From Humitalea sp050632385 (GTDB lineage Bacteria; Pseudomonadota; Alphaproteobacteria; Acetobacterales; Acetobacteraceae), in NCBI RefSeq assembly GCF_050632385.1, contig NZ_CP192599.1, positions 3,472,001 through 3,536,000 of the forward strand: a stretch of 64,000 nucleotides of DNA. Direction: 5' to 3'. Positions 32,881 through 41,699 of the stretch are shown here, one piece after another. The notes beneath the pieces were generated by a model that did not search any database, was not told the origin of the DNA, and saw only the letters and a program-made list of their open reading frames with translations. A program made the position numbers and the translations under genes. Each line of letters starts with the position of its first letter. The stretch's first letter is position 1.

Positions 32881-33879
32881 ATGCTGACCCGTCGTCTTCT
32901 GCTCGCCGCTGGCGCGGCGCTGCCCGCGACCGCCTTTGCCCAAACCGCCCCCGCCGCGCCGATGCGCCGCACATTGGATGCCGCCGTGACCATGCCGGCC
33001 GCCGGGCCGCGCGCCTGGGCCGCCCAGGTGCCGCAGATCCGCATCGGCCTGCTGGGTGGCGAGAATGAAGCCGACCGCATGGGCCGCTACGGCGCCTATC
33101 GCCAGTTGCTGGAAGACACGTTCAAGGTGCCGGTGCGCCTGTTCCCGGCGTCGGACTACGCCGGCGTGCTCCAGGCCTTCTCGGCCGGCCAGATCGAGGC
33201 GTCGAGCATGGGCGCCTCCGGCTATGCCGGCGCCTGGCTGGACACCAACCACGGCGTCGAACCCATCGTGACGGCCGAGGAGTTGGACGGCACGATCGCC
33301 TATATCGCCGTCATGGTGGTCCGCGCCGATAGCGGCATCACCACGATGGAACAGATGCGCGGCAAGAGCCTCGCCTGGGCCGATCCCAATTCCACCTCCG
33401 GCTACCTGATCCCGCGTTTCGCGCTGCGCCAGGGTGGCATCGGCGTCGAGAGCGGCCAGTATTTCTCCCGCACCGGCTTCGGTGGCGGGCATGAGCAGGC
33501 GGTCGTGGCCGTGTTGCAGCGCCAGTATGACGCGGCGGTGACCTGGGCCTCGGGCCAGGGCGACGAGGCGCAGGGTTTTTCGCGCGGCAACCTGCAGGCG
33601 ATGGTGCAGAAGGGCATGCTGAACATGCGCGACCTGCGCGTGATCTGGCGCTCGGCCCCCATCCCGAACGGCCCGCTGACCGTGCGCAGCGCGCTGCCGG
33701 CGTCGTTCAAGGAAGACCTGAAGGTGTTCCACCTGGCGCTGCCGAAGGCGCATCCGTCCATCTATCGCGACATCGAGCGCGGCGGCGGCACGGGCTATCG
33801 TGAAGTGACGCACGCGGACTACCAATTGATCGTCGATCTGCGGGTCGATGAAGCGGCCCAGCGCCGCCGCCGTTCGTAA
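32881..33879 (+). CDS. phnD: Phosphonate ABC transporter substrate-binding protein
   Basis: 332 residues. A Sec signal peptide (MLTRRLLLAAGAALPATAFA) is followed by the PhnD fold: IRIGLLGGENEADRMGRY, then VRLFPASDYAGVLQAF and SLAWADPNSTSGYLIPRFAL. PhnD proteins capture phosphonates in the periplasm. The C-terminus overlaps the in-frame ATG proposed for the next gene by 32 bases. Confidence 0.95.
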   Translation: MLTRRLLLAAGAALPATAFAQTAPAAPMRRTLDAAVTMPAAGPRAWAAQVPQIRIGLLGGENEADRMGRYGAYRQLLEDTFKVPVRLFPASDYAGVLQAFSAGQIEASSMGASGYAGAWLDTNHGVEPIVTAEELDGTIAYIAVMVVRADSGITTMEQMRGKSLAWADPNSTSGYLIPRFALRQGGIGVESGQYFSRTGFGGGHEQAVVAVLQRQYDAAVTWASGQGDEAQGFSRGNLQAMVQKGMLNMRDLRVIWRSAPIPNGPLTVRSALPASFKEDLKVFHLALPKAHPSIYRDIERGGGTGYREVTHADYQLIVDLRVDEAAQRRRRS

Positions 33880-34789
33880 CACACCACAGGAGGGCCGTTT
33901 CCTGATCGCGACCGCCCTCGACGCCGTTGTCGCCAATGGCGAGGCGTCATTCCAGCAGGCGCGCCGGCAACGGCGCGCCGCGACCATCGGCGCCGTCGTG
34001 GTGCTGGCATTCTGCCTGGTCCTGTCGGGCTGGGTGTCGGAGGTGTCGCCCGGCGCCCTCCTGGCCGGCATCCCGCGCGCCGGCGAATATTTTGTGCGCA
34101 TCGCGCCGCACCTCGAATGGCAGCATCTTTTTTCCAACTGGGAGACCGAGGGCAGCCTGGCCGCCTGGTTCTACCGCGCCGACAAATGGCTGCTGCTGCT
34201 GTTCGAAACCGCGCAGATGGCGGCGCTGGCCACGCTGATGGGGCTGGTGGTGGCGCTGCTGCTGTGCTTCCCGGCGTCGCGCAACCTGCAACGCGGCGTG
34301 CTGTCGTTCCAATTCACCCGGCGCCTGCTGGAAGCGACGCGGACGGTGCCGGAAATCGTCTATGCGCTGATCTTCGTCTGGGCCTTTGGGATCGGCGCGC
34401 TGGCGGGAATCCTGGCCATCGCGCTGCACAGCAGCGGCGCGCTCGGCAAGCAATTCTACGAAGTGGTCGAGAATGCGGAGATGGGGCCGTGGGAGGGCGT
34501 GCGCAGCGCCGGCGGCACCTGGGCCCAGGCCTGCCGCTTCGCGATCCTGCCGCAGGTCTTGCCGAACTTCATCTCCTACGCGCTGCTGCGGTTCGAGGTG
34601 AACGTGCGTTCAGCCAGCGTGATCGGCTTCGTCGGCGCGGGCGGCATCGGCGAGGAACTCTACCACGTCATCTCCTTCAACTATTATGACGAGATCAGCG
34701 CCATCATCGTGCTCGTGATCCTGGCGGTGTGCAGCATCGACCTGGTCTCCGAACGGCTGCGGCGGCGCGTGATCGAAGGTGCCGCATGA
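33848..34789 (+). CDS. phnE: Phosphonate ABC transporter permease (first PhnE)
   Basis: 313 residues from the ATG at 33848, which lies inside phnD. Six membrane helices and the EAA loop (EVVENAEMGPWEGVRSAGGTW, containing the ABC-interacting Gly) are visible. A strong AGGAGG at 33888-33893 stands 8 bases before an in-frame CTG at 33902; starting there gives 295 residues beginning IATALDAVV and removes the overlap, so the true start may be that CTG. Forms the membrane channel with the next gene. Confidence 0.9.
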   Translation: MKRPSAAAVRNTPQEGRFLIATALDAVVANGEASFQQARRQRRAATIGAVVVLAFCLVLSGWVSEVSPGALLAGIPRAGEYFVRIAPHLEWQHLFSNWETEGSLAAWFYRADKWLLLLFETAQMAALATLMGLVVALLLCFPASRNLQRGVLSFQFTRRLLEATRTVPEIVYALIFVWAFGIGALAGILAIALHSSGALGKQFYEVVENAEMGPWEGVRSAGGTWAQACRFAILPQVLPNFISYALLRFEVNVRSASVIGFVGAGGIGEELYHVISFNYYDEISAIIVLVILAVCSIDLVSERLRRRVIEGAA

Positions 34790-35631
34790 GCGAGACGGAG
34801 ATCGCCCGCTGGCGGCAGCGCAACCCGGCCGCCTTTGGCGGCGGCCCGGCGGCGCAGATGAAGCGGGCGCTGGGCTGGACCGCCTTTGTTATCTGGCTGC
34901 TCGGCACGCTGATCTGGTTCGACGTGACGCCCCAGCGCATCTGGAACGGCTTGTCGGGCCTGGGCGTCATCGTGCGGCTGATGATCCCGCCCTCGCCGGG
35001 TGAACAATGGGTCGAAATCCTCAAGGGCCTGGCGGAAAGCCTGGCGATGGCCTTCCTGGGCACCTTCGTGGCGGCGCTGATCGCGGTGCCGCTGGGGTTT
35101 TTGGGGGCCAACAACGTGGTCACCGCGACCCTGCTGCGGTTTTCGGTGCGGCGGGTCTTCGATGGGTTCCGCGGCGTGGATCAGTTGATCTGGGCGCTGG
35201 CCTTCGTCCGCGCCGTCGGCCTTGGGCCGCTGGCCGGGGTCATGGCCATCGCGACCGCCGATATCGCGGTGCTGGCAAAGCTTTATGCGGAGGCGATCGA
35301 GAACGCGGAGAAAAAACAGGCCGAGGGCATCACCGCCGCCGGGGGATCACGTCTGCTCGCCATCCGCTTCGGGCTGCTGCCGCAGGTCCTGCCGATCATG
35401 CTGTCGCAGGCGCTGTATTTCTTCGAGAGCAACGTGCGCTCCGCCTCCATCCTGGGCGTCGTCGGCGCGGGGGGCATCGGGTTGCAGATCGCCGAACGCA
35501 TCCGCGTGCGCCATTGGGATGAGGTCGCCTTCATCATCATCCTGATGGTGCTGCTGGTGTCGGCGATCGACTGGTTGTCGTCGAAGGTGCGCGGGCGGCT
35601 GATCGGCGGGCGGGACAGGCGGCAGAATTGA
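34786..35631 (+). CDS. phnE: Phosphonate ABC transporter permease (second PhnE)
   Basis: 281 residues, overlapping the first permease by 4 bases (ATGA). Hydrophobic helices and the EAA-like loop YAEAIENAEKKQAEGITAAGG are present, with RSASILGVVGAGGIGLQI near the end. Two different PhnE proteins in tandem are typical of phnCDEE operons and probably form a heterodimer. The ATG at 34786 gives MSETEIARWRQRNP. Confidence 0.94.
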   Translation: MSETEIARWRQRNPAAFGGGPAAQMKRALGWTAFVIWLLGTLIWFDVTPQRIWNGLSGLGVIVRLMIPPSPGEQWVEILKGLAESLAMAFLGTFVAALIAVPLGFLGANNVVTATLLRFSVRRVFDGFRGVDQLIWALAFVRAVGLGPLAGVMAIATADIAVLAKLYAEAIENAEKKQAEGITAAGGSRLLAIRFGLLPQVLPIMLSQALYFFESNVRSASILGVVGAGGIGLQIAERIRVRHWDEVAFIIILMVLLVSAIDWLSSKVRGRLIGGRDRRQN

Positions 35632-35691
35632 ATTGCCGCCGGACAGTGCCCTGATACCGTATCGCCGCCACCAAGAAAGCGGGAGCGATCC

Positions 35692-35931
35692 ATGTCAGGC
35701 AGCACGCCGCCGGTCCCGGAAAACGGCCGGTTTCAGGTGACGGTCGCGGGAACCGGAAACGCGCTGGTCGCGGTGCTTCTGGATACCGTGACGGGGCGCA
35801 GTTGGCACGCCGCGGGCCTTGCCTGGCAGCCGATGACATTCATGGGCGACGCGCTTCCGGCCCCGCCCTTCCCGCCGCCGAAACGGCCGATGACCGAGCT
35901 TTTGCCGCCCACGGCCGGCGAGGTGGAGTGA
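35692..35931 (+). CDS. Small hypothetical protein
   Basis: 79 residues. The core RFQVTVAGTGNALVAVLLDTVTGRSW looks like a compact beta-rich fold with a conserved-looking WQPM later; the C-terminus is proline-rich. It has GGAG seven bases before the ATG (AAGCGGGAGCGATCC region). Located 60 bases after phnE on the same strand and convergent with the dehydratase gene. I recognise no family and no function. Confidence 0.6.
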   Translation: MSGSTPPVPENGRFQVTVAGTGNALVAVLLDTVTGRSWHAAGLAWQPMTFMGDALPAPPFPPPKRPMTELLPPTAGEVE

Positions 35932-35940
35932 GGCGCCGCC

Positions 35941-36897
35941 TTACCCGCTGACCACGCTTCCCGGATCGCAGTTCCCGCCGCAGACCAGCACCCCCACCAC
36001 CGCCCCGGGGGGCGGCACCCAGGCGCCGCAGATCAGTGCCGCCAGCGCCGCGGCGCCGCCCGGTTCGGCGACGATCCGCACCGCATCCCACAGCCGCCGC
36101 TGCGCCTCCCGGATCGCCGCATCGGGCACCAGCACGTTGGCGGCGATGACCGGGGCGGCGATGCCGAACATCAACTGGCCGACCTGACTGGCGCCCAGGC
36201 TATCGGCCGCCAATCCGCTGACCGGGGCGGGCACCGGGCGGCCTGCGGCCAGCGCGGCGCTGAATTTCGGGCAGGCTTCCGGTTCCACCGCGACCAGTCC
36301 GACACCCCGCCCCCACCAGGCGGCCATGCCGCCCAAGAGCCCGCCGCCGCCGACCGCGACCAGCGCATGGGTCAGGTCGGGGGATTGTTCGGCCCATTCC
36401 AGGGCGACGGTGCCCTGCCCGGCCAGGACCTCCGGCTGGTCGTAGGCATGCACCACCAGCGCGCCGGTTTCGTCCGCCCTTGCCATGCTGGCCAGGCGGG
36501 CCGCGTCATAGGTCTCGCCGCCGACGGTCAGCACCGCGCCCTCGGCCGCGATCCGCGCCCGCTTGGCGGCGGCCGAGATGGCGGGGACAAAAATCTCCGC
36601 CCGATGGCCCAGGACCCGCGCCGCATAGGCGACCGCCGCCCCGTGGTTGCCGCCGGATGCCGCGATCACCCCCGACGCCGGCACCGGCACCGACAGCATC
36701 CGGTTGAAGGCCCCGCGCGGCTTGAACGATCCGGTGGCCTGCACCAATTCCAGTTTCAGCACGATGTCGCCCGCCAACCCCAGCGCCGCCCCAGCCACCC
36801 GCAGCACCGGCGTGCGGCGGACATGCGGTGCTATGCGGCTGGCGGCCGCCCGGATCAGGTCACGGTTCAGGTCGGGGTCAGGCAGGGGTCCGGGCAT
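35941..36897 (-). CDS. Threonine/serine dehydratase-like PLP enzyme
   Basis: 318 residues, fold type II. The PLP lysine is in ATGSFKPRGAFN, the phosphate loop VAVGGGGLLGGMA, and the substrate loop ASGGNHGAAVAYAA. C-terminal VLVCGGNCDPGSV is typical of threonine dehydratase or serine/threonine racemase-type proteins. It removes ammonia from threonine or serine. There is no ACT regulatory domain, so it is the short catabolic-type form. Start at the ATG 36897 (MPGPLPDPDL); an earlier in-frame ATG at 36981 adds a poorly conserved leader. Confidence 0.88.
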   Translation of the reverse strand: MPGPLPDPDLNRDLIRAAASRIAPHVRRTPVLRVAGAALGLAGDIVLKLELVQATGSFKPRGAFNRMLSVPVPASGVIAASGGNHGAAVAYAARVLGHRAEIFVPAISAAAKRARIAAEGAVLTVGGETYDAARLASMARADETGALVVHAYDQPEVLAGQGTVALEWAEQSPDLTHALVAVGGGGLLGGMAAWWGRGVGLVAVEPEACPKFSAALAAGRPVPAPVSGLAADSLGASQVGQLMFGIAAPVIAANVLVPDAAIREAQRRLWDAVRIVAEPGGAAALAALICGAWVPPPGAVVGVLVCGGNCDPGSVVSG

Positions 36898-37006
36898 ATC
36901 CGGCAGATGCCCCGCCCGCCCCCGCCGACGCAACCCTGCCGTCGCGCTTTGCGTCCTGCCCGAGTCCTGCCATATTTCCACCTGTTACTGGGAGTCCCCG
37001 TTCTTC

Positions 37007-37501
37007 ATGTCCCTGCACGGCTCTGCTGCGTGCCCCGCTGCATGCTCTGGCGCGACACGTCTCCACGGCTCCGCGGCAGCGTGGAACGCCGAGGGCGTTC
37101 TGCTGCTCGGGCGCCCGGGTGCGGGCAAGAGCGACCTTGTGTTGCGCCTGCTGGACCATGGCTTTCGCCTCGTCGCCGATGACCAGGTCGTGCTGTCCGA
37201 CCGGGATGGCATCGCCACGGCCGATGCGCCGGACGCCCTGGCCGGCATGCTGGAAGTGCGCGGCCTGGGGCTGCTGACCGGCCTGGCGCATGGCCCCGCC
37301 GCGATCCGCCTGGTGGTGGATTGCGTCGAACGCGCCGAGGAACCACGGCTGCCGGAACCCAGGGACTGGACCCATGGCAGCGCCCGCGTCCCGCGCGTGG
37401 CGTTGCATGCAATCGATTCCTCCGCCCCGCAAAAAGTCATGGCCGCGATGGATTGCCTGGCCGGCCGGCGTAGCATGGTCGTCGGGGCCTTTGCCGCATG
37501 A
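37007..37501 (+). CDS. hprK: Short HPr kinase/phosphorylase
   Basis: 164 residues. It carries Walker A GRPGAGKS (35-42), VADDQVVLSDRDG (the HPr-K/P acidic stretch), and LAGMLEVRGLGLL (the HprK signature). The usual N-terminal domain is missing, as in other alphaproteobacterial HprK. It phosphorylates HPr on serine. It overlaps rapZ by 4 bases and starts the chain hprK-rapZ-EIIA-HPr-EI. Start ATG at 37007 (MSLHGSAAC). Confidence 0.93.
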   Translation: MSLHGSAACPAACSGATRLHGSAAAWNAEGVLLLGRPGAGKSDLVLRLLDHGFRLVADDQVVLSDRDGIATADAPDALAGMLEVRGLGLLTGLAHGPAAIRLVVDCVERAEEPRLPEPRDWTHGSARVPRVALHAIDSSAPQKVMAAMDCLAGRRSMVVGAFAA

Positions 37502-38463
37502 GCGGTGACCGGCGCCGGGTCGTGTTGGTCACCGGCCTGTCGGGCGCCGGCAAGGCCAGTATCCTGCGGGTGCTGGAGGACCAGGGGTTCGAGGCGGTGG
37601 ACAACCCACCCCTGCCGGCGGTGGAGGCCACGGCGCTGGAACACCGCCACGTCCCGCTCGCCGCCGGGATGGATACGCGCACCCGGGGCTTCACCCCCAC
37701 GGCGCTGCTGGTGCTCGCGGCCGGGCTGAAGGCGCGGCCGGAACTGGATGTCACGCTGGTCTTCGCCACCGCCGACGAGGCCGTGCTGCAACGGCGCTAT
37801 TCCGAAACCCGCCGGCGCCACCCGATGGCGCTCGGCGGCCGGGTGGCCGAGGGGATCGCGGCCGAGGCCATCCTGCTGGCGCCCTTGCGGGAGGCCGCGG
37901 ACCTCGTGATCGACACCTCCGACCTGCCGCTGCCGGAACTGCGCCGGCAGATCGCCGCCCGCTTCGGCCCCACGGCCGGACATGGCATGGGCATCACCGT
38001 CATGTCCTTCGGCTATCCGCACGGCCTGCCGCGGGACGCCGATCTTGTGCTGGACACACGGTTTTTGCGTAACCCGCATTACGATCCCGCCCTGCGGCCA
38101 CTGACGGGGCGCGATCCGGCGGTCGCTGCATTCGTTACGGCGGATCAAGCCTGGCCGTCATTCTGGCAGGGCATGACGGCGCTGCTGGACTCGCTCTTGC
38201 CCCGATACGCCGCAGAGGGGAAATCATACCTTACGGTCGCTTTCGGCTGCACCGGCGGTAAGCACCGTAGCGTGCTGACCGCGGAACGACTGACGACCCA
38301 TCTCGCATTGCAAGGTTGGAGGGTGGAATGTGTCCACCGGGAAAGCGCGGCCTGGTCCGCGCTGCCGCCTCCATCCGCCGCCCCGGCCCCGAAGGAGGCC
38401 ACCGACATGTCCCGAAACGTGGACGAACCACCCCCCGCCGATACGTCGGTCCGCGCCGCATGA
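37498..38463 (+). CDS. rapZ: RNase adapter protein RapZ
   Basis: 321 residues. The P-loop reads GLSGAGKA, so the residue after the Walker lysine is Ala rather than the usual Ser or Thr; a Ser follows next. GFEAVDNPPLP, then TRTRGFTP-like text and the C-terminal FGCTGGKHRSV are RapZ signatures. In Enterobacteria RapZ directs decay of GlmZ; in alphaproteobacteria its role is less clear but it sits beside hprK and PTS genes. It has a C-terminal extension of about 30 residues. Overlaps both neighbours by 4 bases. Confidence 0.93.
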   Translation: MSGDRRRVVLVTGLSGAGKASILRVLEDQGFEAVDNPPLPAVEATALEHRHVPLAAGMDTRTRGFTPTALLVLAAGLKARPELDVTLVFATADEAVLQRRYSETRRRHPMALGGRVAEGIAAEAILLAPLREAADLVIDTSDLPLPELRRQIAARFGPTAGHGMGITVMSFGYPHGLPRDADLVLDTRFLRNPHYDPALRPLTGRDPAVAAFVTADQAWPSFWQGMTALLDSLLPRYAAEGKSYLTVAFGCTGGKHRSVLTAERLTTHLALQGWRVECVHRESAAWSALPPPSAAPAPKEATDMSRNVDEPPPADTSVRAA

Positions 38464-38927
38464 TTGGCATGATCCTGGTGACGCACGGGCGCCTCGCGCT
38501 CGAACTGCGGGCGGCGTTGGAGCATGTGGTGGGACCGCAGGCGCAGTTGATGACCCTGTGCATCGGCCCGGAGGACGGGATCGACGTGCGTTGCGGCGAC
38601 ATGCGCGAAGCGGTCGCGGATGTCGATTCCGGCGATGGCGTCGTGGTGCTGACCGATATGCTGGGGGGCACACCCTCCAACCTCGCCTGTTCGGTGCTGG
38701 ACCGGCGGGATGTGGAGGTGATCGCCGGCGTGAACCTGCCGCTGCTGGTCAAGGTCGCCAAGCTGCGCGGCAGCGTGCCGCTGGCCGACCTGGTGGACCA
38801 GGCGGTGGCCGCCGGGCGCAAGTACATGACCAGCGCCCGCATCTCCAAGGCCGAAGGCGCGCCGAAGCCGGAGGCCGCCGCCCTGCCCGCCACCGCCACG
38901 GCGCTGCTGCACCGGGGCGCCGCCTGA
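38460..38927 (+). CDS. PTS EIIA component, mannose family
   Basis: 155 residues. The phosphorylation site is His9 in MILVTHGRLA, followed by DGVVVLTDMLGGTPSNLA, the EIIA-Man signature. It accepts phosphate from HPr. No EIIB or EIIC is present here, so it is likely a signal output of a regulatory PTS rather than a sugar importer. The ATG at 38460 overlaps the rapZ stop. Confidence 0.93.
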   Translation: MIGMILVTHGRLALELRAALEHVVGPQAQLMTLCIGPEDGIDVRCGDMREAVADVDSGDGVVVLTDMLGGTPSNLACSVLDRRDVEVIAGVNLPLLVKVAKLRGSVPLADLVDQAVAAGRKYMTSARISKAEGAPKPEAAALPATATALLHRGAA

Positions 38928-39030
38928 CGCGGGTCCGGCCCATTCAGGCATGCGCCGCGCATATTCCCGCCGCGACCCTGGTTCCGCATACGCCGCCGAT
39001 CTGTTCATATGCCGGGCTGGGGGTGCAAGT

Positions 39031-39324
39031 ATGAAGGACGCAAATGGCGGGGGCACGGCGCTGCATCGCACGCTGATGATCCGCAATACGCGCGGCCTGC
39101 ATGCCCGGGCCGCTGCCAAACTGGTGGCCCTGGCCGAACGCTTTTCCGCCGTCATCACCGTTTCGCGCCACGGGCAGTCGGTGCTGGCGGGGTCGATCAT
39201 GGGGCTGATGATGCTGGGCGCCGGCAAGGGCAGCGAGATCGAGTTGGAGGTCGAGGGATTCGACGCACGCGAGGCGATGGACGCCATCGCCGGGCTGATC
39301 GAGGCAGGCTTCCATGAAGACTGA
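39031..39324 (+). CDS. ptsH: PTS phosphocarrier protein HPr
   Basis: 97 residues. His24 lies in NTRGLHARAAAKLV and the regulatory Ser55 in LAGSIMGLMMLGAGKGSE, so both phosphorylation sites (by EI on His, by HprK on Ser) are kept. The ATG at 39031 (MKDANGGGT) is preferred over one at 38950 that would add an unconserved leader. It overlaps EI by 11 bases. Confidence 0.95.
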   Translation: MKDANGGGTALHRTLMIRNTRGLHARAAAKLVALAERFSAVITVSRHGQSVLAGSIMGLMMLGAGKGSEIELEVEGFDAREAMDAIAGLIEAGFHED

Positions 39325-41131
39325 GCCAACCCGCCGCACCAGCGCCGCCAAGCGCGCCCAGGAAGCCGTCTTCCGTGGCATCCCGATCGGGGCCGGCGTC
39401 GCCATCGGCACCGTCTTCGACACCACCGAAGCGCCGGCCGAAGCCCCCCGCCGCAACATTTCGCCCCCCGAGGTCGAGGCCGAACGCCAGTCCCTGGCCC
39501 GCGCCGTCGCGATCAGCCGCAAGCAGGTCGGCAAGCTGCGCAACCGCCTGTCGATCCTGCCGGAGGAAGCGCAGGAGGAATTGGCGCCGCTGCTCGACGC
39601 CTACCTGATGATGCTGGCCGACAGCCGGTTGCTGCGCGGGGCGCGCAAACGGATCGAAACCGAACTGCTCGCCGCCGAGACCGCCGTGCATGATGAGGCG
39701 GAGGCGATCGCCGCCATCATCCTGACGGCCAAGGACGACGACAAGGCCGGGCTGCGCCGCCGCGCATCGGAAGTGCGCGAGATCGGCCGCCGCCTGACCC
39801 GCAACCTGACCCAGAATCCCTTCCGGTCGTTCAAGGACGTGCCGGAAGGCGCGATCCTGCTGGCCGATGAACTGACCCCCGCCGATGCCGCGCTTCTCGA
39901 CCCGTCCCGCATCGCCGGGGTCGCGACCGAGGAAGGTGGCGCCGACGGCCATACCGCCATCATGCTGCGGGCGCTTGGCATCCCGTCGGTGCTTGGCTGC
40001 CACGGGCTGACCGAGGCGGCACAGCCTGGCGACCATGTGGTGCTGGATGGCACCGCCGGGACCGTCGTGCTGCGTCCTGGCCCGGAAGCGCTGGTCGTCG
40101 GCAAGGCGGCCTTGGCGGCCTTCGCACGGGAAAGGGTCAAGCTTGGCAAGCTGCGCCGCCTGCCGTCCGAAACCACCGATGGCGAGTTGGTGGAATTGCA
40201 GGCCAACCTGGAGATCCCGGCCGAACTGCCGCTGATCGCCCAGGCCGGCGCCCAGGGGATCGGGCTGCTGCGCACCGAGTTCCTGTTCATGAACCGCGAG
40301 GATTTGCCGGACGAGGACGCGCAATACGTGTCCTACGCCCAGGTCGTCGCCGCCATGGCCGGGGATTCGGTCACCATCCGCGTGCTGGACTGGGGTGGGG
40401 AGAAGGACATCCAGGCCCTGGCCGACGGCGTCGCCCCCCTGCACACCGGACCGAACCCCGCGCTTGGCCTGCGCGGCATCCGCATGCTGCTGAAGCGCCC
40501 GGAACTGCTGGAGGTGCAATTCGCCGCCATCCTGCGCGTCGGCGCCGAGGTCGGCCCGGTCCGCATCCTGCTGCCCATGGTGACCGTGCCGGATGAAGTC
40601 GCCCAGGCGCGCGAGATCATGGAGCGCGTCGCCCGCCGCCTGCGCCGGCGCGGCGTGACCCTGCCTGAAAAACTGCCGCCGCTGGGCGCGATGATCGAAA
40701 CACCGGGCGCCGCCCTGGCCGCCGATGCCATCGCGCTGGAGGCCGATTTCTTCGCCATCGGCACCAATGACCTGGCCATGTACACGCTGGCGGTGGACCG
40801 GGCGGAGGTCGAGGTCGCGCATCTGTACGACCCGCTGCACCCCGCCGTGCTGCGCCTGGTGCAATTCGCGACCGAGGCCGCCCTGCGGCTGCGGCTGCCG
40901 GTCAGCCTGTGCGGTGAGATGGCCGGCAATGCGCGGCTGACGCCGCTGCTGCTGGGGCTCGGGCTGCGGACGCTGTCGATGAACGCCTCCGCCATCCCGC
41001 GTGTGAAGCAGGTCGTGCGTGGGCTGGACATCGGCGATTGCGCGCGCCTGGCACGGCGCGTGATGGAACAGGTGGAGCCGCGACGGATCGCCGAATTGGT
41101 CGAGGGTTTTGTGCCTGGGGCGCGGAATTAG
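39314..41131 (+). CDS. ptsI: PTS enzyme I (PEP-protein phosphotransferase)
   Basis: 605 residues. The phosphohistidine is His213 in EEGGADGHTAIMLRALGIPS (GGADGH replaces the more usual GGxTSH). The PEP-binding barrel has LLRTEFLFMNR, AMIETPGAAL, FFAIGTNDLAMYTLAVDR and the catalytic Cys in SLCGEMAG. There is no N-terminal GAF domain, so it is not the classical EI-Ntr form. It begins the phosphorelay EI to HPr to EIIA. Its end overlaps the convergent hypothetical gene by 4 bases. Confidence 0.94.
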   Translation: MKTEPTRRTSAAKRAQEAVFRGIPIGAGVAIGTVFDTTEAPAEAPRRNISPPEVEAERQSLARAVAISRKQVGKLRNRLSILPEEAQEELAPLLDAYLMMLADSRLLRGARKRIETELLAAETAVHDEAEAIAAIILTAKDDDKAGLRRRASEVREIGRRLTRNLTQNPFRSFKDVPEGAILLADELTPADAALLDPSRIAGVATEEGGADGHTAIMLRALGIPSVLGCHGLTEAAQPGDHVVLDGTAGTVVLRPGPEALVVGKAALAAFARERVKLGKLRRLPSETTDGELVELQANLEIPAELPLIAQAGAQGIGLLRTEFLFMNREDLPDEDAQYVSYAQVVAAMAGDSVTIRVLDWGGEKDIQALADGVAPLHTGPNPALGLRGIRMLLKRPELLEVQFAAILRVGAEVGPVRILLPMVTVPDEVAQAREIMERVARRLRRRGVTLPEKLPPLGAMIETPGAALAADAIALEADFFAIGTNDLAMYTLAVDRAEVEVAHLYDPLHPAVLRLVQFATEAALRLRLPVSLCGEMAGNARLTPLLLGLGLRTLSMNASAIPRVKQVVRGLDIGDCARLARRVMEQVEPRRIAELVEGFVPGARN

Positions 41132-41613
41132 CCGCTCGGAACGATAACAAAAGCCCCGGCCGTGCCGACGGGGCATCCACCGAGTTCCACCAAGGGGGTG
41201 CTGGCGGGGCCCTGAACCGAGGTGACGGCGCCGCGAATACAGTCGATCACCGCGGAGTCGAACGCAGTCGGCAGCGCCGGATGGACGAGACCGGAAAAGC
41301 GGTAGACTGCGCCGGCCGTATCCCCGGTCATCCCATGGCCGGTTGCCTCAAAGGTGGCGGGACGGTCACCAATTCCATTCCTGCTCCGGACATCCACCAG
41401 GACTTCGCTGCCAGGCCGCAGGACCAGCCTTGCGTTCACCTGGTAGAGGTCCCCCTCCCGGGTCGCCTGTTCGCAGATGAACTCGGCCTTCATCCAGTCG
41501 GTCAGGATCACGGGACCGGCCGGAAAGGTTTCCGACGGGGCGACAAGAAAGCTTCGATACAAGAACGTCTTGAATTCGAATAACGGGAACCAGCTTTCGT
41601 TCGCTTCAGACAT
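41128..41613 (-). CDS. Hypothetical protein near the capsule locus
   Basis: 161 residues. It has a beta-rich look (FKTFLYRSFLVAPSE, FICEQATREGDLYQVNARLVLRPG) and four cysteines, two near the C-terminus (IDCIRG and GGCPVGTAG). No family recognised. GGAGGGGGCT lies directly before the ATG at 41613. Same strand as the capsule export genes but after them, with 86 bases between. Its final codons form a hairpin plus T-run. Confidence 0.6.
   Translation of the reverse strand: MSEANESWFPLFEFKTFLYRSFLVAPSETFPAGPVILTDWMKAEFICEQATREGDLYQVNARLVLRPGSEVLVDVRSRNGIGDRPATFEATGHGMTGDTAGAVYRFSGLVHPALPTAFDSAVIDCIRGAVTSVQGPASTPLVELGGCPVGTAGAFVIVPSG
41146..41174 (-). terminator. Hairpin and T-run inside the 3' end of the hypothetical gene
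   Basis: On the minus strand, stem arms GCCCCG and CGGGGC (41153-41174) are followed by TTTTGTT. This matches an intrinsic terminator, but it lies within the last 16 codons before the stop at 41128. It may instead end transcription from the capsule genes upstream, or be a chance coding feature. Confidence 0.4.
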
Positions 41614-41699
41614 AGCCCCCTCCGCGCGTGGGCATCCGGTCAAGGATGGCCATCGCAGCGGCACAGGGCAAGGCGTTTGACGCCCGGCGGTCAGGTCGG

